Assembly (NCBI GenBank): GCA_009996515.1
Contig: JAACZV010000019.1
Coordinates: forward strand, 46,876 to 110,875
Length of the DNA: 64,000 bases
Reading direction: 5' to 3'
From: Comamonadaceae bacterium
Lineage (GTDB): Bacteria; Pseudomonadota; Gammaproteobacteria; Burkholderiales; Burkholderiaceae_C
Of this stretch, positions 29,288-37,881 are shown piece by piece. Each line of letters starts with the position of its first letter. Within the stretch, counting starts at the first letter, position 1. A program made the translations under genes and the position numbers. The notes under the pieces were generated by a model. That model was not told the DNA's origin. It made no database searches and saw only the letters and a list, made by a program, of their open reading frames with translations.

Positions 29288-29798
29288 GCTGCTGATCCGC
29301 CCCATGCTGGAACCCGACCTGCTGGCCTACAAGGCGCTGCGCGACGCCATGCTGGCCGGCCACCCCGAGGCCTTCACGTCGGATGCCGAGACCGAGAGCC
29401 GGCGCGACCTCGTCAGCTACCGCAGCCGCCTGGCCGGCGGCGGCGACACGCTGTTCACGCTGGTGGCACTGGACGACGCCCGCCTCGTCGGCGCGCTGAC
29501 CTGCGAGCGCGAACCGCGGCTGAAGGTCAGGCACATCGCCCACCTGGTCGGCATGATGGTGGCCCACACCCACCGCGGCCGCGGCATCGGCCGGGCCTTG
29601 CTCGTCGCGGCCATAGACAGGATCAAGGCCAGCCCCGGTGTGGCCCAGATCACCCTCAGCGTGACGGCCGGCAACCACGCCGCCATCGGCCTGTACGAAA
29701 GCCAGGGCTTCGAGCGCTACGGCTGCCTGCCAGACGCGATCCGGCTCAGCGACGGCCGCAGCCTGGCCAAGGACTTGATGCGGCTAGGGCTGGATTAG
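29280..29798 (+). CDS. GNAT-family N-acetyltransferase
   Basis: A 172-residue acetyltransferase. The acetyl-CoA loop is in VGMMVAHTHRGRGIGRALL, followed by the VTAGNHAAIGLYESQGFERYG end typical of the fold. The substrate is unknown. It overlaps mobA by eight bases and is the third gene of the moaA-mobA run, though a cofactor role is not implied by the fold. Its 3' end overlaps the convergent YceI gene by about 50 bases. Confidence 0.88.
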   Translation: MAELLIRPMLEPDLLAYKALRDAMLAGHPEAFTSDAETESRRDLVSYRSRLAGGGDTLFTLVALDDARLVGALTCEREPRLKVRHIAHLVGMMVAHTHRGRGIGRALLVAAIDRIKASPGVAQITLSVTAGNHAAIGLYESQGFERYGCLPDAIRLSDGRSLAKDLMRLGLD

Positions 29799-30426
29799 GG
29801 CCTGTTAACACGACGGGAGCAGGCCCTAGCTCGAACTGCACGACCAGCGCATCCTGCACGGCCAGCAAGCCGCCCAGCACTGTGAAGGGCCGGATGCCGA
29901 ACTCGCTCTGCCGCACGACGACCTCGCCGCGCGCCCGGGCGCCCTCCACCTCGACGACGAACCACTGCCGCCGCGTGACGCCATGCAGCGTGATCTCCGC
30001 CTCGACGGCCCGCCGCCCGCCCTCGCCCAGCTGCTGCAGCGTGCGCACGACCACCTCGGGGTGGGTTTGCGCGTCCAGCGCCTTCAGCAGGTTGGCGCGC
30101 GTGCCGGCGCGGGCCTCGTCGTCCACGGCGCTCTCGAACGCCGGCCCCAGGCGCCGGCGCAGCGCCGGCGGGTCGATCTCCAGCGCGTCCAGCCGAAAAC
30201 TCAGCACCGGCCCCGCGGCCGCCCAGTCCACGCGCAGCCCGGCCGCGCGCAACACATGGTTGTGGCCCAGGCGGGCCGCCGTGCCGCCGCGAAAGACCAG
30301 GATGCGCAATTCGTCGCCCCGCTCCGGCAAGGCCTGCGGCGGCGGCGGGTGGGCACAGCCGGCCAGGCCGGCCAGGCCGGCCAGGCCGGCCAGCAGCGCT
30401 GACAGCAGAAGGCGTCGTTTGGCCAT
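29746..30426 (-). CDS. YceI-like lipoprotein
   Basis: About 226 residues of a YceI-fold protein. These bind a hydrophobic isoprenoid-like ligand in a lipocalin-like barrel in the periplasm. The signal peptide ends in a lipobox (LAGC) and contains a repeated LAG unit, encoded by near-identical 9-base repeats at about 30357-30393. Family segments GHNHVLRA and ITLHGVTRRQWF are visible. The C-terminal tail (after VVQFEL) is encoded by the region shared with the convergent acetyltransferase and is not part of the fold. Confidence 0.8.
   Translation of the reverse strand: MAKRRLLLSALLAGLAGLAGLAGCAHPPPPQALPERGDELRILVFRGGTAARLGHNHVLRAAGLRVDWAAAGPVLSFRLDALEIDPPALRRRLGPAFESAVDDEARAGTRANLLKALDAQTHPEVVVRTLQQLGEGGRRAVEAEITLHGVTRRQWFVVEVEGARARGEVVVRQSEFGIRPFTVLGGLLAVQDALVVQFELGPAPVVLTGPNPALAASSPWPGCGRR
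29796..29828. terminator. Inverted repeat at the overlap of convergent genes
   Basis: TAGGGCCTG, a 15-base loop and CAGGCCCTA form a perfect 9-bp stem. It starts at the acetyltransferase stop codon and lies inside the tail of the YceI gene. It may act as a terminator for the moaA-mobA-acetyltransferase transcript, though no T-run follows. Confidence 0.4.
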
Positions 30427-30536
30427 CGTTTGGGCGCTCAAGTGGGGGTTTTCCGCGAGGGTTTATCGGCAGTCGCCCGACGCCGAAGCGCCTTGCTGGA
30501 CTAGCATAGCCACCATACGCCTGCACGGAGCCCGCC

Positions 30537-31076
30537 ATGGCCAGCCTGTTCCGCCCCGCCCTCGACCTGATGGCACAGTACGCCGCCTACCACCGCGACC
30601 GCCGCAACATCGCGACGCATTTCGTCGGCATCCCGCTCATCGTCTTCGCCATCAGCGTGCTGCTGGCGCGCGCCGAGTTCACGCTCGCCGGCCAGCCCAT
30701 GAACGCGGCCATCGTGCTGTGGGCCGTCAGCTCGCTGTGGTACCTCACGCGCGGCAACCTGGTGCTGGGCGTCGCCACCGCCCTCGTCAACGGCGTGCTG
30801 ACGGCGCTGGCCATGACGGCGGCCCAGGGCTCGCTGACGAGCTGGCTGCTGATCGGCGTGGGCAGCTTCGTCGTGGGCTGGATCATCCAGTTCATCGGCC
30901 ATTACTACGAGGGCCGCAAGCCGGCCTTCGTCGACGACCTCGTGGGCCTGCTGGTGGGCCCCATGTTCGTCGTCGGCGAGGCCATGTTCATGCTGGGCTG
31001 GGGCCGCCCGCTGCTCGAAGAAATCGAGCGCCGCGTCGGCCCGACGCATCTGCGCGACCTCGCCCACCCCGTCTAG
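30537..31076 (+). CDS. Mpo1-like membrane protein (DUF962)
   Basis: A 179-residue integral membrane protein, probably four transmembrane helices, of the DUF962 family whose yeast member Mpo1 is an iron-dependent 2-hydroxy fatty acid dioxygenase. Conserved histidines are in YHRDRRNIATHFVGIP and FIGHYYEGRKPAF. Substrate in bacteria is not established. A structured repeat begins four bases after its stop codon. Confidence 0.85.
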   Translation: MASLFRPALDLMAQYAAYHRDRRNIATHFVGIPLIVFAISVLLARAEFTLAGQPMNAAIVLWAVSSLWYLTRGNLVLGVATALVNGVLTALAMTAAQGSLTSWLLIGVGSFVVGWIIQFIGHYYEGRKPAFVDDLVGLLVGPMFVVGEAMFMLGWGRPLLEEIERRVGPTHLRDLAHPV

Positions 31077-31080
31077 GGTG

Positions 31081-31206
31081 AAGCCCCTCGTCCAAGGAGT
31101 ACCTTGGCCGGCCCCCCGAGGGGGCGGCGATGCTTGCCGGATTGACCGACAAGCACATCGCCCAGCGCGGGCCGGCTCGGGAGCGGCCCAGCGCTCGGCC
31201 CGCAAC
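31081..31206 (+). repeat. Structured intergenic repeat, copy B
   Basis: It starts AAGCCCCTCGTCCAAGGAGT directly after the Mpo1-like gene. Blocks follow in the same order as copy A: a CCAAGG/CCTTGG hairpin, CCCCC/GGGGG, a CTTGCCGG / CCGACAAG stem (one mismatch) and the GCGGGCCGGCTCGGGAGCGG end block. It occupies most of the gap before panE. Confidence 0.8.
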
Positions 31207-31241
31207 ACCCGCGGTCTTCCCGAGATGGGCTTCGCGACAAG

Positions 31242-32255
31242 ATGACCGGCGTTCTTGTCATGGGCGCCGGCTCCGTCGGCTGCTTCGTCGGCGGCCTGAC
31301 CCAGCTGGCCGGCGTGCCGGTGCATTTCGTCGGCCGCCCGCGCGTGCTGGCCGCGCTGCGCAAGCAGGGCCTGCGCCTGACCGACCAGGACGGCCTGGAC
31401 CGCCACATCCCCGCGCTGGAGCTGCGCCTGCACGAGGAGCCGCCCGCCGGGATCAAGCCCGATCTGGTGCTGCTGTGCGTGAAGTCCGGCGCCACCGTCG
31501 AGGCGGCCACGGCGCTGGGCCTGACGCTGCCGCTGGGCACGCCGGTCGTCAGTCTGCAGAACGGCCTGGGCAACGCCGCGGCCGCGCGTGAGGCCGCGCC
31601 GCAGCTGCGCTGGCATGCCGGCATGGTGCCCTACAACATCGCCGAGATCGCGCCCGGCCGCTACCACCGCGGCACCGGCGGCGCGCTGGCCGTCGAGGGC
31701 ACGCCCGAAGACCTGGCGCTGGCCGCCTGGCAGACGGCGCTGGCCCGCCTGGGCATGGGGCTGCAGCTGCACGCCGACCTGGCGCCGGTGCAATGGGGCA
31801 AGCTGCTGCTCAACCTGAACAACCCGGTCAACGCACTGTCGGGCCTGCCGCTGCGCGATGAGCTGCTGCAGCGCGGCTACCGGCGCGTGCTGGCGGCGCT
31901 GCAGCAGGAGGCGCTGGACTTGCTGGAGGCCGCTCACCGCCCTGTGGCCCAGCTGACGCCGCTGCCGCCGCGCCGGCTGCTGACGCTGCTGCGCCTGCCC
32001 ACACCGCTGTTCCGCCTCGCCGCCGCGCGCATGCTGCGCATCGACGCCCAGGCCCGCTCCAGCATGGCCGACGACCTGGCCCAGGGCCGCACGACCGAGA
32101 TCGATGCGCTGTGCGGCGAGGTCGTGCGCCTGGCCCGCGGCCTGGGCCGCAGCGCGCCGCTGAACCTGCGCATGCAGACCCTGGTGCAGGCCTGGCCCAA
32201 GCGGCGCCGGCCCTACGCACCGGCGGAGCTGCTGCGCGCACTGGGCCTGTCCTGA
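31242..32255 (+). CDS. panE: 2-dehydropantoate 2-reductase family protein
   Basis: A 337-residue NADPH-dependent reductase; the family reduces ketopantoate to pantoate for coenzyme A synthesis. The nucleotide-binding loop is GAGSVGCFVGG at residues 8-18. The catalytic-lysine segment QWGKLLLNLNNPVNALSG and the VSLQNGLGN segment are present. It is slightly longer than the E. coli enzyme (303 residues). Paralogues with other substrates exist in this family, so panE is probable, not proven. Confidence 0.82.
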   Translation: MTGVLVMGAGSVGCFVGGLTQLAGVPVHFVGRPRVLAALRKQGLRLTDQDGLDRHIPALELRLHEEPPAGIKPDLVLLCVKSGATVEAATALGLTLPLGTPVVSLQNGLGNAAAAREAAPQLRWHAGMVPYNIAEIAPGRYHRGTGGALAVEGTPEDLALAAWQTALARLGMGLQLHADLAPVQWGKLLLNLNNPVNALSGLPLRDELLQRGYRRVLAALQQEALDLLEAAHRPVAQLTPLPPRRLLTLLRLPTPLFRLAAARMLRIDAQARSSMADDLAQGRTTEIDALCGEVVRLARGLGRSAPLNLRMQTLVQAWPKRRRPYAPAELLRALGLS

Positions 32256-32376
32256 GGTTGCTGCCGCCCGGCCCGACACCCCAAGCAATGCCGAAGCCTC
32301 CCTCAGCTGCGGCCTGCGGCGCTCGCCGGGCCGCTTGACGACAATCCCGGGCTGCCCACGGAAATCACCGCCCACC

Positions 32377-33135
32377 ATGCTTGAACTGTTGTCCTCTCCC
32401 GAGACCTGGATCGCCCTCGCCACGCTGACCGCGCTGGAGCTGGTGCTGGGCATAGACAACATCATCTTCATCAGCATCCTGGTGGACAAGCTGCCCAAGG
32501 CCAAGCAGGAGCTGGCGCGACGGCTGGGCCTGTTCGCGGCCATGTTCATGCGCATCGCCTTGCTGATGGTGCTGGCCTGGATCGTCGGCATGGTCAAGCC
32601 GCTGTTCCACGTCTTCGACTACGGCTTCTCCGGTCGCGACCTCATCCTCATCGGCGGCGGCCTGTTCCTGATCTGGAAGAGCACGGTCGAGATCCACGGC
32701 TCGCTGGAGGGCGAGGACGAGGTCAACAGCAGCAGCACCAAGGCCAAGGCGGCGTTCGCGTCGGTGATCCTGCAGATCATGATCATCGACCTGGTGTTCT
32801 CGCTGGACTCCATCATCACCGCCGTCGGCATGGTGGACGACGTGCGCATCATGGTCACCGCCGTGATCTGCTCGGTGGGCCTGATGATGCTGTTCGCCGG
32901 CCCCATCGGCCGCTTCGTGTCCAACAACCCGACCATCAAGATGCTGGCGCTGAGCTTCCTGGTCGTCGTCGGCGTGGTGCTGATGGCCGAGGGCTTCGGC
33001 CACCATGTGCCCAAGGGCTATATCTACTTCGCGATGGCCTTCTCGCTGGGCGTGGAGATGATGAACATCAAGATGCGCAAGAACGCCGCCACCAAGGTGC
33101 AGCTGCGCCAGCAAATCCCCGGCGGCGACGACTGA
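32377..33135 (+). CDS. TerC-family integral membrane protein
   Basis: A 252-residue protein with seven predicted membrane helices. TerC proteins are linked to metal export (manganese in some cases) during protein secretion. The signature acidic motifs are ALELVLGIDNIIFIS in helix 1-2 and LVFSLDSIITAVGMVDD in the middle. An in-frame ATG at 32335 would add 14 unrelated residues, so ATG 32377 is preferred. Confidence 0.92.
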   Translation: MLELLSSPETWIALATLTALELVLGIDNIIFISILVDKLPKAKQELARRLGLFAAMFMRIALLMVLAWIVGMVKPLFHVFDYGFSGRDLILIGGGLFLIWKSTVEIHGSLEGEDEVNSSSTKAKAAFASVILQIMIIDLVFSLDSIITAVGMVDDVRIMVTAVICSVGLMMLFAGPIGRFVSNNPTIKMLALSFLVVVGVVLMAEGFGHHVPKGYIYFAMAFSLGVEMMNIKMRKNAATKVQLRQQIPGGDD

Positions 33136-33151
33136 GGCGCACACTGGGGGC

Positions 33152-33535
33152 GTGCACCTGACGCCCTTCATCGCGGTCGACGCCCTCTCCTTCGGCATCT
33201 CGCCCGCCGAACTCGTCGCCCGCCTGGGGCCGCCGCGGCGCACGGCGCGCAACAACGTCGCGCTGACCGCCCATGACTACAGCGAGCGCGTCTACCGCTT
33301 CCAGGACGGCGGCCGGCTCGAGGAAGTCACCGGCCGCGCGCCGGTGCTGCACCTGGACCGCCTCGCCATCCCCTTCGCCGCGCTGGACGGCTTCGTGCGT
33401 GGGCAGGACGACCAGGCCTTCGAACGCGCGGGCTTCGTCATCAGCCCGCGCTTCGGCATCGCCTTCGTGCCGACCGAGCCGAGCTGGGTCACGGCGCTGG
33501 CCCGGCATTGCATCCCGACCTGGCGGGCGCTGTGA
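33152..33535 (+). CDS. Small conserved-type protein of unknown function
   Basis: A 127-residue protein starting at GTG 33152, 16 bases after terC. It has alternating short hydrophobic strands (LTPFIAVDALSFGISPAELVARLG, split by polar turns), no signal peptide and no membrane helix, and is probably a cytoplasmic alpha/beta protein. I recognise no catalytic motif. It is probably co-transcribed with terC. Confidence 0.65.
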   Translation: MHLTPFIAVDALSFGISPAELVARLGPPRRTARNNVALTAHDYSERVYRFQDGGRLEEVTGRAPVLHLDRLAIPFAALDGFVRGQDDQAFERAGFVISPRFGIAFVPTEPSWVTALARHCIPTWRAL

Positions 33536-33676
33536 GCCGCGAGACGGGTTGAACCCGCCGGGATGCGGGCGGGGCCAGTCCATCACCGGAACATTCCCCT
33601 ATGGGGCCCGGGCCGCGGCATCGCGGATGATGGCCGGACCGTCACAAGCGCCCCAGAGCGCTCTAGGGAGAACGAC

Positions 33677-34489
33677 ATGGCCAGCCTCCACCTTCGCAGC
33701 AGGGCCCGCACCTGCATGCTGATTTGCGCCCTGCTCGGCAGCTCCTGGGCTGGCGCCTGGGAGCCGGCGCCCGAGGCCAGCGGCCGTGAGGTGCTGCAAG
33801 CCGCCCGGCGCGACGCCTTGGAAGGCCGGCTGGCCGAGGCGGCCGAGAAGCACCTGTGGTTCCACGAGCATGTGCTGGAGCGCCAGCCGTCGATGATGGG
33901 CGTGCGGCTGTCGTTTGCGCTGGCCGACTGGGTCGCGCTGGCGCGCCGTTATCCGCCGGCGATGGCTCAGATGACTGCCGCGCGCGACCATGCACTGGCC
34001 CAGGTCGAGGCCGGTGGCCCGGCGGGTCTGAAGGCCCTGAACGAGGTGCTGGCCTTCAACAGGTATCTGCGCCAGCCGGAGTCCACGCGCGAGGGCTTCA
34101 ACCGCCTGGCGCTGCGCGACCCGCTGCTGGCGGAGCAGGCCTTGCCGCGGGTGCTGCCCGCGCTGATCGAGCTGAACGACATCGAGCTCGCCAGCAAGCA
34201 TCTGCGTGTGGACGACGCGGTGGCCCACATCGCCGAACTCTACAAGCTGCTCAACACGGCCAAGTCGTCACTGAGCGGAGACCAGCTCCATGCCATGCAA
34301 CGCTGGCAGCAGCGCCACATGGACATCCAGCTGGCGCAAGTCGTCTACGTGCTCTGCAGGGACCGCCGCGAGGCGGAGGCCGAGCAAGTCGTCGCGCGCG
34401 GGCGGGCCTTGCTCGAGCCGGATGCCCCCGTGCACCACATGACCCAGGCGCTGCGCTGCATCGCGCCGCCCAACGACGACGCGGGCTGA
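33677..34489 (+). CDS. Exported protein of unknown function
   Basis: A 270-residue protein with a signal peptide (LHLRSRARTCMLICALLGS, cleavage near AGA) and an all-helical body. Pairs of helices such as ALEGRLAEAAEKHLWFHEH and HRYPPAMAQM-like segments give a TPR-like look, but no certain repeat can be aligned. GGGAGA precedes the ATG at a good distance. The in-frame ATG at 33563 is rejected because it lacks such a site. Function unknown. Confidence 0.7.
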   Translation: MASLHLRSRARTCMLICALLGSSWAGAWEPAPEASGREVLQAARRDALEGRLAEAAEKHLWFHEHVLERQPSMMGVRLSFALADWVALARRYPPAMAQMTAARDHALAQVEAGGPAGLKALNEVLAFNRYLRQPESTREGFNRLALRDPLLAEQALPRVLPALIELNDIELASKHLRVDDAVAHIAELYKLLNTAKSSLSGDQLHAMQRWQQRHMDIQLAQVVYVLCRDRREAEAEQVVARGRALLEPDAPVHHMTQALRCIAPPNDDAG

Positions 34490-34520
34490 GCCCGCGCCCC
34501 TCGCGCCCGGCCGCCGGGCG

Positions 34521-35117
34521 TCAGAAGTTGAAGGCCATGCCGGCGCCGAGCGTGCGCACGGTGACGCCCTGCTTGGCGCTGGTGGGCGTGTCGCGCAGGT
34601 CGGCACGCGTCCAGTCGGCGTTCAGGCTGGCACTCCAGTGGCGCGCAAACTGCCAGGAGGCGCCCAGGCCCGCGTAGGGCTTGACCGAGCGTGTCGTGAG
34701 CGTGCCGGGGTTCTGCGAAAACGGGCCGACGGCGGGCTGCAGCTTCAACTCGTTGGACGAGAAACCCGCCCGGACCAGGGCGCTGACGCTGGAGGACAGC
34801 GGCAGCGAGTACGCCGCACCGACGCCAAAGCCCGCGAACTCCGCCGAGTAGTTGTAGCCGAGCACGCCCCAGTCCGCGTCGATCTTGGCGTAAGTCACCT
34901 CGAACGCCCAGGACGCGTCGAACCGGTGGCCGGCGCGCAGGCTGTAGCTGGTGTCGACGGGGCTGCAACGCGTGTTGGCGGGGCAGTTCAGGCCGACCTT
35001 GCCGGTGCCGATCTGCACGCCGACATAGGTGGACGCGGCAAGGTTGGGCACCTGCGCAAAGGCCGCCGCGGGCAGGCCGAGCGCCAGGCCGGCGATGAGG
35101 GTACGGATGGATGTCAT
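34521..35117 (-). CDS. Outer-membrane beta-barrel protein
   Basis: A 198-residue small porin-like barrel of the OmpA-like/opacity type. A signal peptide ends in AAAFAQ; the mature part has alternating strands (STYVGVQIGTGKVG, SYSLRAGHRFDASWAFEVTYAK, SVKPYAGLGASWQFARHWSAS) and ends in FNF with a C-terminal aromatic, as outer-membrane proteins do. Two cysteines near the start (CPANTRC) could form a disulfide in a loop. The ATG at 35117 is used; an extension to 35180 has no signal-like start. Confidence 0.82.
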   Translation of the reverse strand: MTSIRTLIAGLALGLPAAAFAQVPNLAASTYVGVQIGTGKVGLNCPANTRCSPVDTSYSLRAGHRFDASWAFEVTYAKIDADWGVLGYNYSAEFAGFGVGAAYSLPLSSSVSALVRAGFSSNELKLQPAVGPFSQNPGTLTTRSVKPYAGLGASWQFARHWSASLNADWTRADLRDTPTSAKQGVTVRTLGAGMAFNF

Positions 35118-35249
35118 GTCACTCCCTGTGGCAATCGCTGTCTGCGGCCCGGCGACTCTCACGGCGCCGGTAACACGCACGCCATGCTAACTGCACAGGA
35201 AGAGGGGCCGGCGGCGGCCTCGCACGGGCGAGCCGCCGGCGCCGCCCGA

Positions 35250-35870
35250 TCAGTGGTCGTGCTTGCAGCCCGGCCCGTGGACATGGCCGGCAGCCTGCGC
35301 CTTGACCGGGATGGCCAGCGGCTTGCGGGCCGGTGCGGCCACGTGCGCGTGGGCATGGCCGTGATCGTGGCCGTGACAGTCATGGCCGTGGTGATGGTCA
35401 TGGCCGTGGTCCGCGCCCTCGCCATCGCCGCCGCCTTCGGGCTCGAACGCCGCCTGCGCCTCGGTCACGATGAGATGCTGGCGGCGCAGCTGGTCGGCCA
35501 GCACGGGGTCGGGCTGGACTTGCAGCAGCTCGGGCTGCAGCTCCAGCGCCACCTGGTGCCGGCCCAGGTGGTAGGCGGCGCGCAGCAGGTCCAGCGGCGA
35601 GCCGTGCTCGGCGCAGTGGCGCAGCTGCAGCACCGGCTGGGCCGCGGCGACGACGCGCAGCAGCGTGCCGTCCTCGGCCACCAGCACGTCGCCGCCACGC
35701 AGCGCGGCGCCCTCGGGCAGCGCGACGCCGATCTCGCGGCCGCTGGAATCGGTGGCGGAGAAGCGGCTCTGGCTGCGCGTGGCCCAGTCGAGTTCCAGCG
35801 TGGGAGCGCGCTTGACGAGCACGGTGGCCAGGCCGGCGCCGCCGGCAATGCGTTTGGTGGCGTGGATCAT
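35250..35870 (-). CDS. ureE: Urease accessory protein UreE, His-rich
   Basis: A 206-residue nickel chaperone that delivers nickel to urease. The N-terminal domain and the C-terminal metal-binding domain segment AAYHLGRHQVALELQP are those of UreE. The last 50 residues are a histidine-rich tail (GHDHHHGHDCHGHDHGHAHAH), the nickel-storing form known from several species. No urease subunit or other ure gene lies in the window, so it stands apart from the usual operon. It is divergent from a crotonase gene. Confidence 0.9.
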   Translation of the reverse strand: MIHATKRIAGGAGLATVLVKRAPTLELDWATRSQSRFSATDSSGREIGVALPEGAALRGGDVLVAEDGTLLRVVAAAQPVLQLRHCAEHGSPLDLLRAAYHLGRHQVALELQPELLQVQPDPVLADQLRRQHLIVTEAQAAFEPEGGGDGEGADHGHDHHHGHDCHGHDHGHAHAHVAAPARKPLAIPVKAQAAGHVHGPGCKHDH

Positions 35871-35961
35871 GGGCGCAAGTATCGACGCTGCCCCGCGGGC
35901 GACAGTGCGGCAAGGGCTTGACGGGCATCATGCGGGCTTCGCCGCGCAACCCCAGCCGCCC

Positions 35962-36774
35962 ATGCAACTCGAAACCCTCGCCGTCTCCATCCAGGACCAC
36001 ATCGCCACCGTGCGCCTGAACCGCCCGGACAAGGCCAATGCGATGAACGCCACGATGTGGCAGGACCTGCGCCGCGCCTTCGACGGGCTGGACGGCCAGC
36101 CCGAGGCCCGCGTCATCGTGCTGGAGGGCGAAGGCCGGCATTTCACCGCCGGCATCGACCTCGCCATGATGATGGGCCTGGCCCCGCAGATCCAGGACCC
36201 CTGCGACGGCCGCATGCGCGAGCGCCTGCGCCGCATCATCCTGGACATGCAGGACACGCTGACCAGCCTGGAGCGCTGCCGCAAACCCGTGCTCGCGGCC
36301 ATCCACGGCGCCTGCGTGGGCGGCGGCATCGACCTGATCTGCGCCGCCGACATGCGCTACTGCAGCGCCGACGCGTACTTCTCCATCAAGGAGATCGACA
36401 TCGGCATGGTGGCCGACGTCGGCACGCTGCAGCGCCTGCCCAAGCTGATCGGCTCGCAGGGGCTGGTGCGGGAGCTGGCCTACACGGGCCGGCGCATGGA
36501 GGCGGCCGAGGCGCGCGAGTCGGGCCTGGTCAACCGCGTGTTCGACGACCGCGAGGCGCTCAGGGCCGGCGTGCGCGAGATCGCCACCACCATCGCCGCC
36601 AAGTCGCCGCTGTCCATACGCGGCACCAAGGAGATGCTGAACTACGCGCGCGACCATTCGGTGGCGGACGGCCTCAACCATGTCGCGACCTGGAACGCCG
36701 CCATGCTGATGAGCGAGGACCTGAGCCGGGCCATGCTGGCCGGCAAGGGCGCCGCGCCCCTGTTCCGGGACTGA
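35962..36774 (+). CDS. Crotonase-family dienoyl-CoA isomerase-like enzyme
   Basis: A 270-residue crotonase-fold enzyme. KEIDIGMVADVGTLQRLPKLIG matches the delta(3,5)-delta(2,4)-dienoyl-CoA isomerase (ECH1) group, including the two acidic catalytic residues (Glu of KEID and Asp of VADVG). The oxyanion-hole segments GRHFTAGIDLAMM and HGACVGGGIDLICAADMRY are present. It would reposition double bonds during unsaturated fatty-acid oxidation. The ATG at 35962 starts at the family N-terminus. It has no operon partner. Confidence 0.88.
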   Translation: MQLETLAVSIQDHIATVRLNRPDKANAMNATMWQDLRRAFDGLDGQPEARVIVLEGEGRHFTAGIDLAMMMGLAPQIQDPCDGRMRERLRRIILDMQDTLTSLERCRKPVLAAIHGACVGGGIDLICAADMRYCSADAYFSIKEIDIGMVADVGTLQRLPKLIGSQGLVRELAYTGRRMEAAEARESGLVNRVFDDREALRAGVREIATTIAAKSPLSIRGTKEMLNYARDHSVADGLNHVATWNAAMLMSEDLSRAMLAGKGAAPLFRD

Positions 36775-36888
36775 GGCCGCGGCCCGGCGAACCCGGCAGG
36801 CGCGACAGGCAAGTCCCGAGGCCGGCGTTCGCGGCGCGGTGTTAGCTTGCCGCCGACGTGACTGGACGGTCTTGCACAGGAGGCGAAC

Positions 36889-37863
36889 ATGGCTGGGCAA
36901 CTATTGAGGGCAATGGGGCTGGCGGCGCTGGCCGCCGCAGCCGGGCTGGCCGCCGTGGCGGCGCGAGCCTCGGGCGATGCGCCTCCGGGCCAGGCCGCGG
37001 CCCCCGAGGTCTCGTTCGTGCGCTTCCAGTCGCCCAACCTGGCGTCGCCGGGCACGCCGCTGACGCTGCAGGGCAAGCTGAGCCTGCCGCGCAACGCCGG
37101 CCATGGCGCGAAGAAGAAGCTGCCGGCCGTGCTGATCCTGCACGGCTCGGCCGGCGTCGATGCGCGCGGCGACTTCTACGAGGCCGCGCTCAACGATGCC
37201 GGCATTGCCACGCTGCAGATCGACATGTGGCAGGCGCGCGGCATCACCAGCGCCGGCCAGCGGCCCGCCGCCCCCATCCTGACCTATCCCGACGCGTTCT
37301 CGGCCCTGGCCTTCCTCGCGCAGCAGCGCGGCATCGACGGCGCCCGCGTCGGCGTGCTGGGCTTCTCCTGGGGCGGCCTGGTCAGCCTGGGCACGGCCGA
37401 GCGGCTGTACGCGGGCCAGTTCGGCGGCGGCCTCGCGTTCAAGGCCCATGTGGCGCATTACCCGGTCTGCTATGCCTGGAACAACACCGCGCTGCTGGCC
37501 GCCGTGCACAGCACGCCGGCGCAATACGGCGTGCAATGGCTGAACCTGACCGGTGCGCCGGTGCTGATCCAGGTGGGCAGCCGGGACGACTACGACAACG
37601 GCAGCCAGCCCTGCGAGGCGCTGGCCCGCTCGGCCAACGCCGGTAATGGCGGCAATGGCGCCATCGTCAGCGTCAACGCCTATCCCGGCGCCACCCATGG
37701 CTGGGACCGGCTGATGGTGCCCATGGTGGTGTCGGACCCCTTCGCCAACCTGGGCAGCTACTTCAGCACCGGCCAGCCGCCATCGGTGGCCTTCACGCCC
37801 GACGTCGAGCAGGCCTATCTGGCCCGCGCGCGCGTCGTGCGCTTCTTCGCCAGGCAGCTGTAG
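36889..37863 (+). CDS. Exported dienelactone-hydrolase-like alpha/beta hydrolase
   Basis: A 324-residue hydrolase with an N-terminal signal peptide (cleavage near AARAS). The nucleophile elbow is GFSWGG and the final histidine is in PGATHGWDR; the acid is probably in SRDDYDNG. These are features of the dienelactone hydrolase group, though an exported member acting on another ester is likely. AGGAGG precedes the ATG. The next gene, a LysE exporter, starts 19 bases later. Confidence 0.85.
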   Translation: MAGQLLRAMGLAALAAAAGLAAVAARASGDAPPGQAAAPEVSFVRFQSPNLASPGTPLTLQGKLSLPRNAGHGAKKKLPAVLILHGSAGVDARGDFYEAALNDAGIATLQIDMWQARGITSAGQRPAAPILTYPDAFSALAFLAQQRGIDGARVGVLGFSWGGLVSLGTAERLYAGQFGGGLAFKAHVAHYPVCYAWNNTALLAAVHSTPAQYGVQWLNLTGAPVLIQVGSRDDYDNGSQPCEALARSANAGNGGNGAIVSVNAYPGATHGWDRLMVPMVVSDPFANLGSYFSTGQPPSVAFTPDVEQAYLARARVVRFFARQL

Positions 37864-37881
37864 CCCCGCCGTCCGCGCCTC

